Source of the DNA: Euryodendron excelsum
Taxonomy: Eukaryota; Streptophyta; Magnoliopsida; Ericales; Pentaphylacaceae
DNA: 64,000 nucleotides
Direction: 5' to 3'
Assembly (NCBI GenBank): GCA_033060915.1
Contig: CM065399.1
Coordinates: 11,538,501 to 11,602,500, forward strand
Within the stretch, counting starts at the first letter, position 1. Each line of letters starts with the position of its first letter. The notes beneath the pieces are model-generated. The model was given only the letters and a program-made list of their open reading frames with translations. It was not told the DNA's origin and did not search any database. This document shows positions 47,751 through 59,744 of the stretch, piece after piece. The translations under genes and the position numbers were made by a program.

Positions 47751-50700
47751 TGTCGCACCCAGATTTTTCGCACTCGAGGAATACTCACCCAAGCGGGAAA
47801 AATGTTGTACTCTCTCGTTAGAACTCACCCTCCTAAAAGAATAAATGCGACTAGGTTTGAATTGAAAAATAGGTTGAATAAAGGGCTTTTGAAAAACATT
47901 TGGAGTCGCCACCTAACTTGATTAAGGTGAGTTAGGTCACCTAAAAACTAAGCATAATCCGAAAACTACACTTAGGGTTTTTGAAAACGATTTTGAAAAT
48001 ATCTCCTCGAGGGAGGGTTTTTTAGGAAAACAGGTTGTTTGGCAACCTTTGGAAAACATTTAGCCCCTTTTTGAAAAATAACTCCTTTTGGTCTTTCGAA
48101 AACAGTGATTCTAGGTTCGGAGGTTGGTTACGTGTAGGGAAGACGCACTAAGCTATCACCCTACCCCGCCCTTTCGGTACCTACATGTCAATCTACCCTA
48201 GATTCACCTATGAGAGTCTTGAATTAACAAATGTTCAATCCTATTCACTTTGAAAAAAAAAATGTTTGAAAAATATGATGCATGAGATGCAAGTGCAAAA
48301 TAAGAGAATTAGAAAATAGATTTGAAGAAATAGAATTGAAATTGGAAAGTTTGAAAATTGAAAATAGAAGTTTGAAAATAGAAATTTTGAAATTGGAATT
48401 TGAAAATTGATTGGAATTTGAAATTTGGAAAGATTTTGGAAACCGCACCCATGAGGGTGGAATTGAAAGTTTGAAAAGTATTGTGACCGCACCTATGAAG
48501 GTTGCCTACGTATCCCTTTGGGGGAATCAGGTCAGTCGTAGTTCGGACCAGAGTTCGATTGAAAATAGAAGGTTTGATTTGAAGAAGGAAATTGGATTGG
48601 AAATTGAATTTGATTTGAAATTAGAAGAGGGGATTGGAAATCGAAATTGAAGAGATTGGACTTTGAATAGAAGATTGAAAATTGGACATTGGAATTTTAG
48701 AAGTGAAAAGATTGAATTTTGTTTTGAAAAGATAGACTTGGACTTGTTTTGGAAAGAGAAGGTTTAAGAAACCTAAACTTAGGAAAGAGAGGAGACTTAG
48801 GAAAGATTTGACTTGACTTGGAGGGTTTGGGAATTTAGAAAAGATTGGATTTAGGAAATGTTTGAATTAGGAAAAGTTCGATTTAAGAAAGTTTCATTTT
48901 TGGAAAGTTTTGAATTAGGAAAATTTTAGGTTTAGGAAAGTTTTGGAATTAGGAAAGGTTAGAATTAGGAAAGTTTTGAATTAAGAAAGTTTTGAGTTTT
49001 GGAATGTTTGAAAAAAAGGAAGTTTTGAATTTGAAAAGTTTTGAAAACAAGGGAGTTTTGAAAATAAGAAAATTTTGTTTTGGGAAATGTTTGAAAAAGG
49101 AAAGTTTTTAGTTTAGGAAATGTTTGAATTAAGAAAGTTTTGAGTTTAGAAAATTCTTAGATTTAGAAAGATTTTGAAGTTTTGGAAAGTTTAGAATTTA
49201 GAAAGTTTAGAAGTTTAGAAAGATTTGAGAAAGTTTCAAATTTAGAAAGTTTTGATTTAGAAAGTTTTAGAGTTTTGGAAAATCTTGAGACTAGGAAAAG
49301 TTTGAGTTTGGAAAAAGTTTGAAAACTTGAATTTGGAAAGTTAAGATTTGGAAAGGGGGGGTTGAATTAGGAAAGGGTTGAATTAGGAAAGATTTGAAAG
49401 TTGAGTTTTAAAACTTAGGAAAGATTTTTATGTTCAAGTTTTGGAAACTTAAGATTTAGGAAAGTAGAAGTTTAGGAAGGATTTGAATTAGGAAATATTT
49501 GGATTTTGAAATTTAAGGAAAGGTCTGAAGTTTAGGTTTAGGAAACTTATGGTTTAGGAAGGAATTGAATTAGGAAAGGTTCGGGATTAGGAGGGGATTG
49601 AATTTAGTTTCTAAAAGAAAAAATTTGATTTTGTTTCTAAAAACGGAGGATTGGATTTGGTTTTCTAAAGGGAAGATAGGATTTGGCAAGGATTTGAAAA
49701 GGGAGATTCTAGAAACCCTAGTTTTGGAAGTGTGGAATTTTTACGTAGAAAAGAGGTTTTAGAAACATGTATAGTTTGGATATGAAAACAAGAGATTTTG
49801 GAAACCTAGGTTTGGGGCAAAGTTTGAAAATCATGTTTTTGGAAAGAAAATTAAGGTTTCCTAATTGTGGGCTCTAAGGCTTGACTTGGGCTCTAAGGAA
49901 AGAGTTTTTGGAAAGTGCTTTTTTAGAAACGAAGGTTTTCTAGAAGGGAATCCTAGGAAGGAGTTTTTGGAAAGTGAATTTGGAAAGAGAGTTTTTGGAA
50001 AGATTTTTGGAAAGAATTTTTTTTGGAAGGTGAATCTAGGGAGTGTTTTTGGAGGGTGAATTTTGAGGAAAAGATTTTGGAGAGAGAATTTTGAAAAATA
50101 GATTTTGAAAACAATTTTGGAGAGGAGAGTTTTAGGAAAGTATGTTGAAAAAGAGATTTTCAGGGAGAGATTTTTGAAAAGAGAGAGTTTTTAGAAGGAT
50201 TAAAAACGTCTCACTTTCCTAAAGCAATTCTAGCCATAAGAGGGCTAGAACCACTTTAAGAAAGTGGTTTTGAAAACAAGGTTTGAAAATATAGACCAAA
50301 AGGCTACTTTTAATGTAACACTTTCCTAAAGCAACCCTAGCCATGGAAAGGCTAGAATCACCCTAGAATTGTGGTTTTGAAAACAAGTTTTTGAAAAAGA
50401 GATTTTGATGCAATTTTGAAACAAGTTTGAAAACGATTTTTGAAAACAACTTTTTGAAAACGAATTTTGGAAGATGCAAGACTATGATATGCACAATGCA
50501 ATTTGGGGTCGTGAACATACAAGGTTAAGGCTTCACCACATAATCAAGGGGGCCGGACCCACGTGGTCTTCGGTTAGACTAGAAGAAAGCCCCCGACACG
50601 GTGACTCTCCAATAGCCCAATCCTACACATGGACCGAAAATCCCCTTGTTTCAAGCATGCAAAGAAAGGGCGGGAAAGAGATGGGGGATTAAAATAGAGA

Positions 50701-52061
50701 AAACCCAAGTGGGTTGGAGAGAGAAGAGAGAGGGGGGAAGTGCGGAAAATTAAAGAGAAAGCCTACCTTGTATCTTCTTTAATTTGCGCGCCGCGCTGTC
50801 TTCGGTCTTCGGTTTTCGTCTTGACCTTCTTCTTCAACCTTCAAGGATTGTCTTCAAGCTTTGGATGGCAGCTCCTCAAGTCTTCAAAGGATGGTTGAAG
50901 GCTAGTGTATGAGTGTATGGGGGTGTGTATGAGTGTATAGGAGGTTAGGGTTTGTGTATAGTGGCTAGAGTTTGGGGAAAACCTAGGGAGGCTAGGGTTT
51001 TGGAGGTGCTCGAGCTCTGTGTATCAAAATATAGGATTTTTAGGTTAAGTTTGCAGACCCCTTTCACGTTGAACGAGGCTCTATATTTATAGAGGGAGGA
51101 CAAACCTGGCGCCTGTTGCAGTGGCACCAGGCTAAATTATACACTGGCGCCACTACTAGTGGCGCCAGCCATTTAGGAAACAATTAAGGTCGGCAAGCAA
51201 TGTATCTTTGACTAGATTTGGGCGCCTGTACTAGTGACTACCATGTAAATTTTAGCCTGGCTTCACTAGGAGTGACTTCGGAAAGTCCGGGAATGATTTG
51301 AAGGAGTTGGGAATGACCCGGAAGGCCGGAAAGGAGCAGAAACACTTAGAACAGTGTCTTGGAGGTATTTGACTTGAAAAATGAAGATAAGGTGGGTCGG
51401 AAAGGTTGACCGGGCCTTTAGGGGCAAAACGGTCAATCGGACCGGAAAACTGCCGGGGCGAACCCGGATTGTCCCGGAAAAAGACTTGGGATCTGAAAAC
51501 ATTATTTAGAATGTTCCCAGAGGTTTCCGGTTTGATTCCCAAAGCCGGCGTGGTCGGAAAAGGAGACCGATCCACCAGGGGCAAAACGGTCATTTTGTAC
51601 CGGGTTTGCCGGAACGAACTCGGAATGGTCCGGAAAGGTAAAGGAAGGTCGAGAACACTATAAAAAGTATTCTCGGGACATTACCGGTTTGATACCCAGA
51701 GCCGGTGTGGTCGAAGAAGGAGGCCGGCCCCCCAGGGGCAAAATGGTCATTTTATACCGGGTTGGCCGGAACTAACTCGGAATGATCCGGAAAAGTAAAG
51801 GAAGATTGAGAATACTATAAAAAGTATTCTCGGGAGGTTACCGGTTTGATACCCAGAGCCGGTGTGGTCGAAGAAGGAGACCGGCCCTCTAGGGGCAAAA
51901 CGGTCATTTAGCTTCAAGTGGGCCCCACGGGCCCGATAAGCGACTGGTGGACTAAATTCAAGTTAAAAAGGCGGGCTTAGAGTCTAAATATGCATATGAT
52001 GTGTGAAAGTGAGCTTGGTCAGCTCGGAGATTGCCGAGCGGGCAAAAATGGGGTGCTTACA
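47751..52061 (-). mobile_element. Complete solo LTR, copy A5 (4311 bp)
   Basis: In minus orientation TGTAAGCACCCCATTTTTGC at 52061 to CTGGGTGCGACA at 47751. Perfect target duplication CAAGT (47746-47750 and 52062-52066). TATAAATA at 51091-51084, donor-like AAG|GTAGGC at 50767/50766, GGCGCC palindromes at about 51110-51165, G-poor sense tract about 50200-48300. Close in sequence to A1, A6 and A7. Confidence 0.93.
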
Positions 52062-52300
52062 CAAGTCATTTGACGGTGCGTTATAATATGAGAATCGGTG
52101 TAAGCACCCCATTTTTGACCGCTTGGCAGTCTACACTCCGTCTAGACTTGTTTGCAAGTCATTGTGGGCATATTCCAATTGAAACCAATTCTCTAGGTCC
52201 AAATTCCATCTTTCCATCGCTTAGCGGGCCTGTCAGGCCCAAATAGAGGCAAAATGACCAAAATGCTGTTAGGGGCATTGTCCTTTCCTTTCCTTTCCAA

Positions 52301-52670
52301 TCCCTCTCTCGAGATAGTTTATTCCTCGAGACTGTTCCAACCCAGGCGCGTCTCCTCGGAGACGGTAAGACCCCTTTCCAATCCCACTCTCGAGACAGTT
52401 TATTCCTCGAGACGGTTCCAACTCAGGCACGTCTCTTTGGAGACGGTAAGAGCCCTTTCCAATCCCACTCTCGAGACAGTTTATTCCTCGAGACAGTCCC
52501 AATCCAGGCACGTCTTTTCGAAGACGGTAAGACCCCTTTCCAATCCCTCTCTCAAGACAGTTTATTCCTCGAGATGGTTCCAATCCAGGCACATCTCCTC
52601 AGAGACGGTAAGACCCCTTTCTAATCCCTTTCTTGAGACAGTTTATTCCTCGGGACGGTTCGAGTAGCGA
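52301..52670 (+). repeat. 81-bp tandem array near the 5' end of copy A6
   Basis: Units start at 52301, 52382, 52463, 52544 and 52625, exactly 81 bp apart; the last is partial. Each holds CTCGAGACAGTTTATTCCTC, GAGACGGT and a GTCTCTTCGGAGACGGTAAG palindrome. Because 81 is divisible by three, both strands stay open over the array and give false repeat proteins. Copy A7 has only scattered units (about 59950-60270). Confidence 0.9.
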
Positions 52671-53624
52671 AACTACTCACAAAATTGTTAGAGTAGCGGA
52701 AATACTCACAAATAGGTTGATATAGGGAATTGGCAACAAACTCCTGTGTCACGACGATCGTCGATAGAGTGGCGGAAACACTCAAAACCCAGGTCAACAC
52801 CAGTGTCTGTTAACCCACTTTGGTGAAAAATGACCAAACTGTCCTTTGGACCTTTTCTGAGACTTTCCGGTCAAGATGACCATTTTGTCCCTAAGCATCC
52901 GAATGCCCCGGGAACCACACCGGCTCTGGGTATCAAACCGGTAATGTCCCGAGAATACTTTTTATAATATTCTCAACCTTCCTTTACCTTTCCGGATCAT
53001 TTCGAGTTAGTTCCGGCCAACCCGGTACAAAATGACCGTTTTGCCCCTAGAGGGCTGGTCTCCTTCTTCGACCACACCGGCTTTGGGTATTAAACCGGTA
53101 ACCTCCTAAGACTACTTTTTATGGTGTTCTCAACCTTCCTTTACCTTTCCGGATCATTCCGAGTTAGTTCCGGCAAACCCGGTACAAAATGACCGTTTTG
53201 CCCCTGGTGGGCCGGTCTCCTTTTCCGTCCACGCCGGCTCTGGAAATCAAACCGGCAACCTCTGGGAAAATTCTAAATAATGTTTCCAGATCCCATGTCT
53301 TCTTCCGGGACAGTCCGAGTTCGCCCTGGCAGCTTCCCAGTCTGATTGACCGTTTTGCCCCTAAAGGCCCGGTCAACCTTTCCGACACATTTTGTCCTCA
53401 CTTTTTAAGTCAAATATCTCCAAGACACTATTTTAAGTGTTCCTGCTCCTTTCCGGCCTTCCGGGTAATTCCCGGCTCCTCCAAATCATTCCCGGACTTT
53501 CCGGAGTCACTCCTAGAGAAGCCAGGCTAAAGATTGCATGGTAGTCACTAGTACAGGCGCCCAAATCTAGTCAAAGATACGTTGCTTGCCAACCTTAATA
53601 GTTTCCTAATTGGCTAGCGCCACT

Positions 53625-53720
53625 AGTAGTAGCGCCAAGCCAATATTTGGCCTAGCGCCACTCCTAGTGGCACCAGAAGGAATTTTGGCTCGGTGCCACT
53701 ACAACAGGCGCCAGTGTACT
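53625..53720 (+). repeat. GGCGCC-type palindrome block upstream of the TATA box (copy A6)
   Basis: Three adjacent modules: TAGCGCCACTAGTAGTAGCGCC, a CCTAGCGCCACTCCTAGTGG module and a GTGCCACTACAACAGGCGCC module, the last ending about 20 bases before the TATA box. Versions occur in copies A1 (10601-10626), A3, A4, A5 and A7. In lineage B (47041-47110) and at 58424-58530 the same position holds palindromes with a CATGTAGCACAT-type centre. Confidence 0.7.
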
Positions 53721-56700
53721 TCTCCCTCTATAAATACAAAGCCTCATTCAACGTGAAAATGGTCTGCAAACTTAACCTAAAATTCATATATTTCGATATA
53801 CAGAGCTCGAGCACCTCCTAAACCCTAGCCTCCTTAGGTTCACCAAACCCTAGTCACCATACACAAACCCTAGTCTCATATACACTCCTATACATCCCCA
53901 TACACTCATACACTAGCCTTCAACCATCCTTTGACGACTTGAAGAGCTGCAATCCAAAGTTTGAAGACAACTCTTGAGGATTGAAGACAAAGATTAAGAC
54001 AAAGACCGAAGACCGAAGACAGCACAGCGCGCAAAATAAACAAGACATACGGTAGGCTCTCTATTTAAATTTCCGCACTTCCCCCCTCTCTCTTCTCTCT
54101 CCTAACCCACTTGGGTTTTCTCTATTTTAATCCCCCATCTCTTTTCTCCCCTTTCTTTGCATGCTTGAAACAAGGGGATTCCCGGTCCATGTGTAGGATT
54201 AGACTATTGGAGAGTCACCGTGTCGGGGGCTTTCTTCTAGTCTAACCAGAGACCATGTGGGTCCGGCCCCCTTGATTATGTGGTGAAGCCTTAACCTTGT
54301 ATGTTCACGACCCCAAATTGCATTGTGCATATCATAGTCTTGCATCTTCCAATATTCGTTTTCAAAATCATTTTCAAACTTGTTTTCAAAATTGCATCAA
54401 GATCTTTTTTTTAAAAACTTGTTTTCAAAATTACAATTCTAGGGTGATTCTAGCCTTTCCATGGCTAGGGTTGCTTTAGGAAAGTGTTACATTAAAAGTG
54501 ACCTTTTTGGTCTATATTTTTAAATCTGATTGTTTTCCAAAACCACTTTCTTAAAGTGGTTATAGCCCTCTTATGGTTAGAATCGCTTTAGGAAAGTGAG
54601 ACGTTTTCATACTTTCCAAAAAACTCTCTCTTCAAAAATCTCTTCCTAAAAATCTCTTTTTCAACATACTTTCCTAAAACTCTCCTCTCCAAAGTTGTTT
54701 TCAAAAACTCCCTCCAAAATCTATTTTTCCAATCTTCCTTTTTCAACTCCTTTCCAAAAACTCTTTCTCCTCAAAATTCACTTTCTAAAACACTCCCTAG
54801 ATTCACTTTCCTAAAAAGTCTCCCCAAAAACCTTTCTAAAAAACTCTCTTTCCAAAATCTTCTTTCTAGAAACTCCTCTTTAGGATTTTCTTCCAAAATC
54901 TTAGTTTCCAAAAATGCACTTTCTAAAAACTCTTTCCTTAGAGCCCAAGTCAAGCCTTAGAACCCACAATTAAGAAACCCTAAATTTTCTTTCCAAAAAC
55001 ATGATTTTCAAACTTTGCCCCAAACCTAGGTTTCCAAAATCTCTTGTTTTCACATCCAAACTATACATGTTTCCAAAACCTCTTTTCTACGTTAAAATTC
55101 CGCACTTTCAAAACTAGGGTTTCTAGAATCTTCCTTTCCAAATCCTTACCAAATCCTATTTTTCCTTTAGGAAACCAAATCCAATCCTCCGTTTTTGGAA
55201 ACAAAATCAAACCTTTGCTTTTAGAAACCAAATCCAATCCCTTCATAATCCAAACCTTTCTTAATCCAATACCTTCTTAAACCATAAGTTTCCTAAACTC
55301 AAACTTTAAATCTTTCCTTAAATCTCAAAATCTAAATCTTTCCTAATTTAAATCCTTCCTAAACTTCCACTTTCCTAAATCTTAAGTTTTCAAAACTTGA
55401 GCATAAAAATCTTTCCTAATTCAACCCTTTCCTAATCCTACCCCTTTTCCAAATCTCAACTTTCCAAATCTAATTTTTCAAACTTTTTCTAAATTCAAAC
55501 CTTTTCCAATTTCAAGATTTTCTAAAATTCAAACTCTAAAACTTTCTAAATCTTAAACTTTCCAAATTTTAAATCTTTCCAAATTCAAAACTTTCTAAAT
55601 TTGAAACTTTCTCAAGTTAAATCTTTCTAAACCTAAATCTCTCCAAAATTCTAAACTTTCCAAAACTTCAACATCTTTCCAAATCTAAGACTTTTCTAAA
55701 CTCAAAACTTTCTTAATTCAAACATTTCCTAAACTAAAAACTTTCCTTTTTAAAACTTTTCCTAAAACGAAACTTTCTTATTTTCAAAACTTCCTTGCTT
55801 TCAAAACTTTCCACTTTCAAAACTTCCCTTTTTTCAAACATTCCAAAATTCAAAACTTTCTTAATTTGAAACTTTTCAAATTCTAAACCTTTCTCAAACT
55901 AAACTTTTCTTAATTCAAAACATTTCTAAATTCAATGCTTTCCCATTTCAAAACTTTCCTAAAGTTGAAAACTTTCTTAAACCTAAAACTTTCCTAATTC
56001 AAAACTTTCCTAATTTGAACATCTCCTAAAATCTAATCTTTCCAAATCTTCCAAGCCAAGTCAAATATTTCCTAAGTCTCTTCTCTTTCTTAAGTCTAGG
56101 TTTTCTTAAACCTTCTCTTTTCCAAAACAAGTCCAAATCTATCTTTTCAAATCAAAGTCCAATTTTCTCAATTTCAATTTCCAATCTCCTCTTCTAATCT
56201 CAAATCAAATCCAATTTTCAATTCAATCTCTTTCTTCCAATCCAATCTCTCTCTTCAAATCAATCTCTTTTCAATCGGACTCTTGTCCGAACTACGACTG
56301 ACCTGATTCCCCCAAAGGGATACGTAGGCAACCTTCATAGGTGGGGTCACAATACTTTTCAAACTTTCAATTCCACCCTCATGGGTGCGGTTTCCAAAAT
56401 CTTTTCAAATCTCAAATTCCAATCTATTTTCAAAATTCCAATTTTAAAATTTCTATTTTCAAATTTTTATTTCCAAATTTTCAAAATTTTCAATTTCAAT
56501 TCTATCTCTTCAAATCTCTTTTCAAATCTATTTTTCAATTCTCTTTCCTTACACTTGCATACTATGCATCATGTTAGTTTCTATTCAAACATTGTTTTTC
56601 AAAGTGGATAGGATTGGCCAATAGTTAGTTGAAGACTCTCATAGGTGAATCTAGGGTAGATTGACATGTAGGTACTGAAAGGGCGGGGTAGGGTGATAGC

Positions 56701-58094
56701 TTAGTGCGTCTTCCCTACATATAACCAACCTCCGAACCTAGGATCACTGATTTCAAAGACCAAAATGAGTTATTTTTCTAAAAAGGGCTAAATGTTTTCC
56801 AAAGGTTGCCAAACAACCTGTTTTCCTAAAAACCCTCTCTTGAGGAGATATTTTCAAAATCGTTTTCCAAAAACCCTAAGTGTAGTCTTCGGATTACTCT
56901 TCGTTTTTTGGTGACCTAACTCACCTTAATCAAGTTAGGTGGCGAATCCGAATTTTTTTTAAAAGCCCTTTATTCAATTCTATTTTCAATTCAAACCTAG
57001 TCGCACTCATTCTTCTAGGAGGGTGAGTTCTAACGAGAGAGTACAACATTTTTCCTACTTGTGTGAGTATTCCTCGAGTGCGAAAAATCTGGGCGCAACA
57101 ATCGGGAGAAAAAGACAATCTTAGTGGAGCGTCAGTGAGACATTCCAAGGGACTTTTGTTGACTTGGAAGTGTTTTAGCCACGGGGCTTATCTTGGATTG
57201 AACATGGGCATATAATAAGATCTACTGGTTTGGTATCCAGAGCTAGTGTGGTTTCAGGGAGCACTCAGGCCACCAAAGGTAAAACGGTCATCTTGACCAA
57301 AATTGGTTGAAAGGGGTTAAGATGGATTGGAGTGACATATTAAGCGTGTCAGACTATTCGGGGATGGTCTTGGAAGATATTTTCATTATTTGGTGGAGTT
57401 TGTACTGTGCTGGGGTGCCTAGGGATAAAACAGTCATTTTGACCAAAATTGACCAGAATGGAACAGAAATTGTTCAGGATGGCATACCTAGAGGCCTAAG
57501 GGGCAAGTTTGGTCATTTTTTACCGAGTCGACCTAGCAGGCGCTGGTTTTGACCTATGTGTTGGTTCCCAAGACCGCCCGATCTTAGAAAGCTACCTATG
57601 CAGTGTTGGTCCCTGAGACCACCCGGTCTTAGAGAGTTACCTGTAGGGTGGTGTTGGTTCCTGAGATTGCTCGATCTCAAAAAGCTACCTATAGGGTGGT
57701 GTTGGTCCCCGAGATCACATGATCTCGAAGAACTTTCCAATTAAGGACATTTTACATTGGTGGGCTAGCAGGTGCTAGAAGTGAACCATCTGGAATTTGA
57801 TAAGGTGTTGATCTCCGAGATCGCCTGATCTCGAGAAACTACTTGGATGATGTTGGTTCCCGAGACTACCCAGTCACGAAAAGCTGCCTGGATGGTGTTC
57901 GTTCCCGAGATCGTCCGATCACGGAAAGCTTCCTAGAGTTCCTAAGGACAATATAGTCTTTTTCAGCTTCAATTGGCCCAGTTGACTAGATTGGAGTTTG
58001 AAAGAGCTAGCCTGGGTTTATATGTATTGTGATATTTGAAACTAAATCTAGTCGGGTTGGAGATTACTGAGCAGGCAAAAATGGAGCACTTACA

Positions 58095-58143
58095 ACTGTT
58101 CTTCTTTTTCTGTCTTTACCTCTCGAAGGCAGGAAAATAATAA
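58095..58143. other. 49-bp linker between two LTR-like ends facing away from each other
   Basis: Left is the 5' end of LTR B2 (minus), right is TGTAAGAGTCCCATTTTTGTC (plus). Read on the minus strand the linker contains AAGACAGAAAAAGAAGAAC before CAGT and the LTR, like a polypurine tract. It aligns with the minus strand from 18397, where copy A3 is joined in the same way. Confidence 0.55.
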
Positions 58144-59744
58144 TGTAAGAGTCCCATTTTTGTCACGAGGCGATTGGAGGGACAACAGTTTGGAAGATTT
58201 TGAAAAATCTTAGACTATTGGAAAATTTGGGTTCTCTCTGAATTTTTTTTGAGGGTCCTAGTTTTGAAAATACCAGTTTATGTAGCTTTTGGGTTTCGTA
58301 AAGCTCAAGTATTTGAAAACGAGAGTTTAAAAAGTGATTTTTGAATTTTTGAAACTCTTAAAAATGATTTGTGGCCTTAGGGCCTTTTAAAACTGGTTTT
58401 CACCAGAAACTAAAGCGTCTGGCGTGTGTAGCACACGCGCTTGGCCAAAAATTTCCCGAGCGCATATGCTACATGCACCGGGCTTAATTTGCCCTTGGTG
58501 CATCTGCTACATGTGCTAGCTCGGGAGTTTCTTTAAAACAGAATAGCTGCGAGCCTTTGCTACAAGTTTTGTATACTTGAGAAGATTTGAGAGCTTGCTA
58601 GAGAGATCTTCACGAGATCTTTGTCGGGTCTTGCTAGGAAGATATCGGGGACGTTGGGCACGTGGCAGAAGTTGTCATTGTCATCGGATTCTCACCGGAA
58701 AACTCAAATTTTGCTAGAGAAATCAAATGTTAGAATTCTTAAAATTTTGTTGATTTTGATCTATCTGTGCTTATTTTTTTTGCTTATGATTAGTGTAAAT
58801 CGTTTATGTGATTTGATGATGATTTGAGCGTGTTTGGATGATTTTGCATATTTATAAGAAAAGGTTTCCTGCAGGGTTTAGGAAAACACTAGTATAGGCT
58901 TGGGTTTTGCATGTTTATGCTCGATTTTTGTATCGGGTGTCTTAGAAAAATATATAAAGCAACTGTAGGAAGTTTCGTAATTTTTTGAAAAATTTTGAAA
59001 TTTTGAAATTTTAAAAAATAAGAAAAATAGGAAAATTTTTAAAATCGACCCTATTGAAGGTAGAAAAATTGTAGGACTTTTTTTAGAAAATCGCAAGGAT
59101 CTTTTTGGGTGTTCTAAAAATTTTTGTGAATTTTGAGGAAATAAAAAAGAAACCAGGAACTTTTGAAAAGCAAAGAAATTGACTTGAAAATTGTATTGAA
59201 TTATTGGTCATGTGCCATGGAGGATGGGGTTGTGTCGATTGACGTGGTTGAAGGCTCAGGATGCCTTGAAAATGTGTTTGTGACTTGCTAAATTTCGGAA
59301 TATGGATTGTTTAAGGTGGAACTCTGCCAAAAATTTTCAAAAAGTATGAACTCTTTAAAAATTCAATGTTTCGACTCTAAAATCTCTAGGAAGAAGAAAG
59401 TTGCTTTTGAAAACTGGGCTTTGAAGGAGAAAGTATGGGAAAGTAAAATTTTAGAAGATTGTCTTTCAAATGGGGTTTTTAAAGGATAAAGCCCAGGAAA
59501 CCTAGTTTAAACATTTAAAATGAAACTTTTTGAGGAAAAAGCTCAAACAAAAACCTTAGAAAAACTTTTGAAACAGGGTTTTTGAAGGATAAAGACTGGG
59601 AAACCTGTTTGAAATTTTGAAATGGAACTTTTTGAGAAAAAAAGCTCGGAAAATCTTAGAAAACTTTTGAAACAGGCCTTTTGAAGGAGAAAGCCTGGGA
59701 AACTGGTTTGAAACCGAGCTGTTCCATTCTTTGAATGCCACGTG
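58144..59744. mobile_element. Old related fragment: LTR-like start or antisense internal region
   Basis: Its first 21 bases differ from the family start TGTAAGCACCCCATTTTTG at few positions, and it has a palindrome block (58424-58530, GGCGTGTGTAGCACACGCGC), so it may be a truncated plus-strand LTR of a third lineage. Alternatively, read on the minus strand, it is the internal region before a 3' LTR at 58094. Near 59470-59720 are about three units of roughly 100 bp (TTTTTGAAGGATAAAG). No coding frame is seen. Confidence 0.45.

Larger units (their letters stand above)
52099..57099 (+). mobile_element. Complete solo LTR, copy A6 (5001 bp)
   Basis: Starts TGTAAGCACCCCATTTTTGACC and ends CTGGGCGCAACA. 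Perfect target duplication ATCGG (52094-52098 and 57100-57104). TATAAATA 53729-53736; the donor-like site is weakened to ACG|GTAGG (54051/54052). It is the longest complete copy because of an 81-bp repeat array near the 5' end and extra GACC-type units. The orientation is opposite to A5, 37 bp away. Confidence 0.93.
43421..58094 (-). mobile_element. Old related-lineage LTR (B2), about 5.3 kb, split by copies A5 and A6
   Basis: Pieces are 43421-47750, 52067-52098 and 57105-58094. In minus orientation it starts TGTAAGTGCTCCATTTTTGCC at 58094 and ends GAGGCGCGATA at 43421 (CA changed to TA). It carries conserved 3' blocks (ACTCATCCTCC near 43490, ATCACCCTACC near 43818), a C-poor plus strand, GTTAACC repeats (45180-45510), a weak TATA box (CTAAATAC, 47026-47019), a palindrome block (47041-47110) and repeats of about 190 bp with GGAAGCGATCT. 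Outer flanks GTCAC (left) and ACTGT (right) do not match. Confidence 0.7.

Noticed and set aside
52254..52667. Open frame of 137 residues with 27-residue repeats, and an antisense frame of 107 residues
   Set aside because: Produced by the 81-bp tandem array in LTR A6; the period is a multiple of three, so both strands stay open without coding selection.
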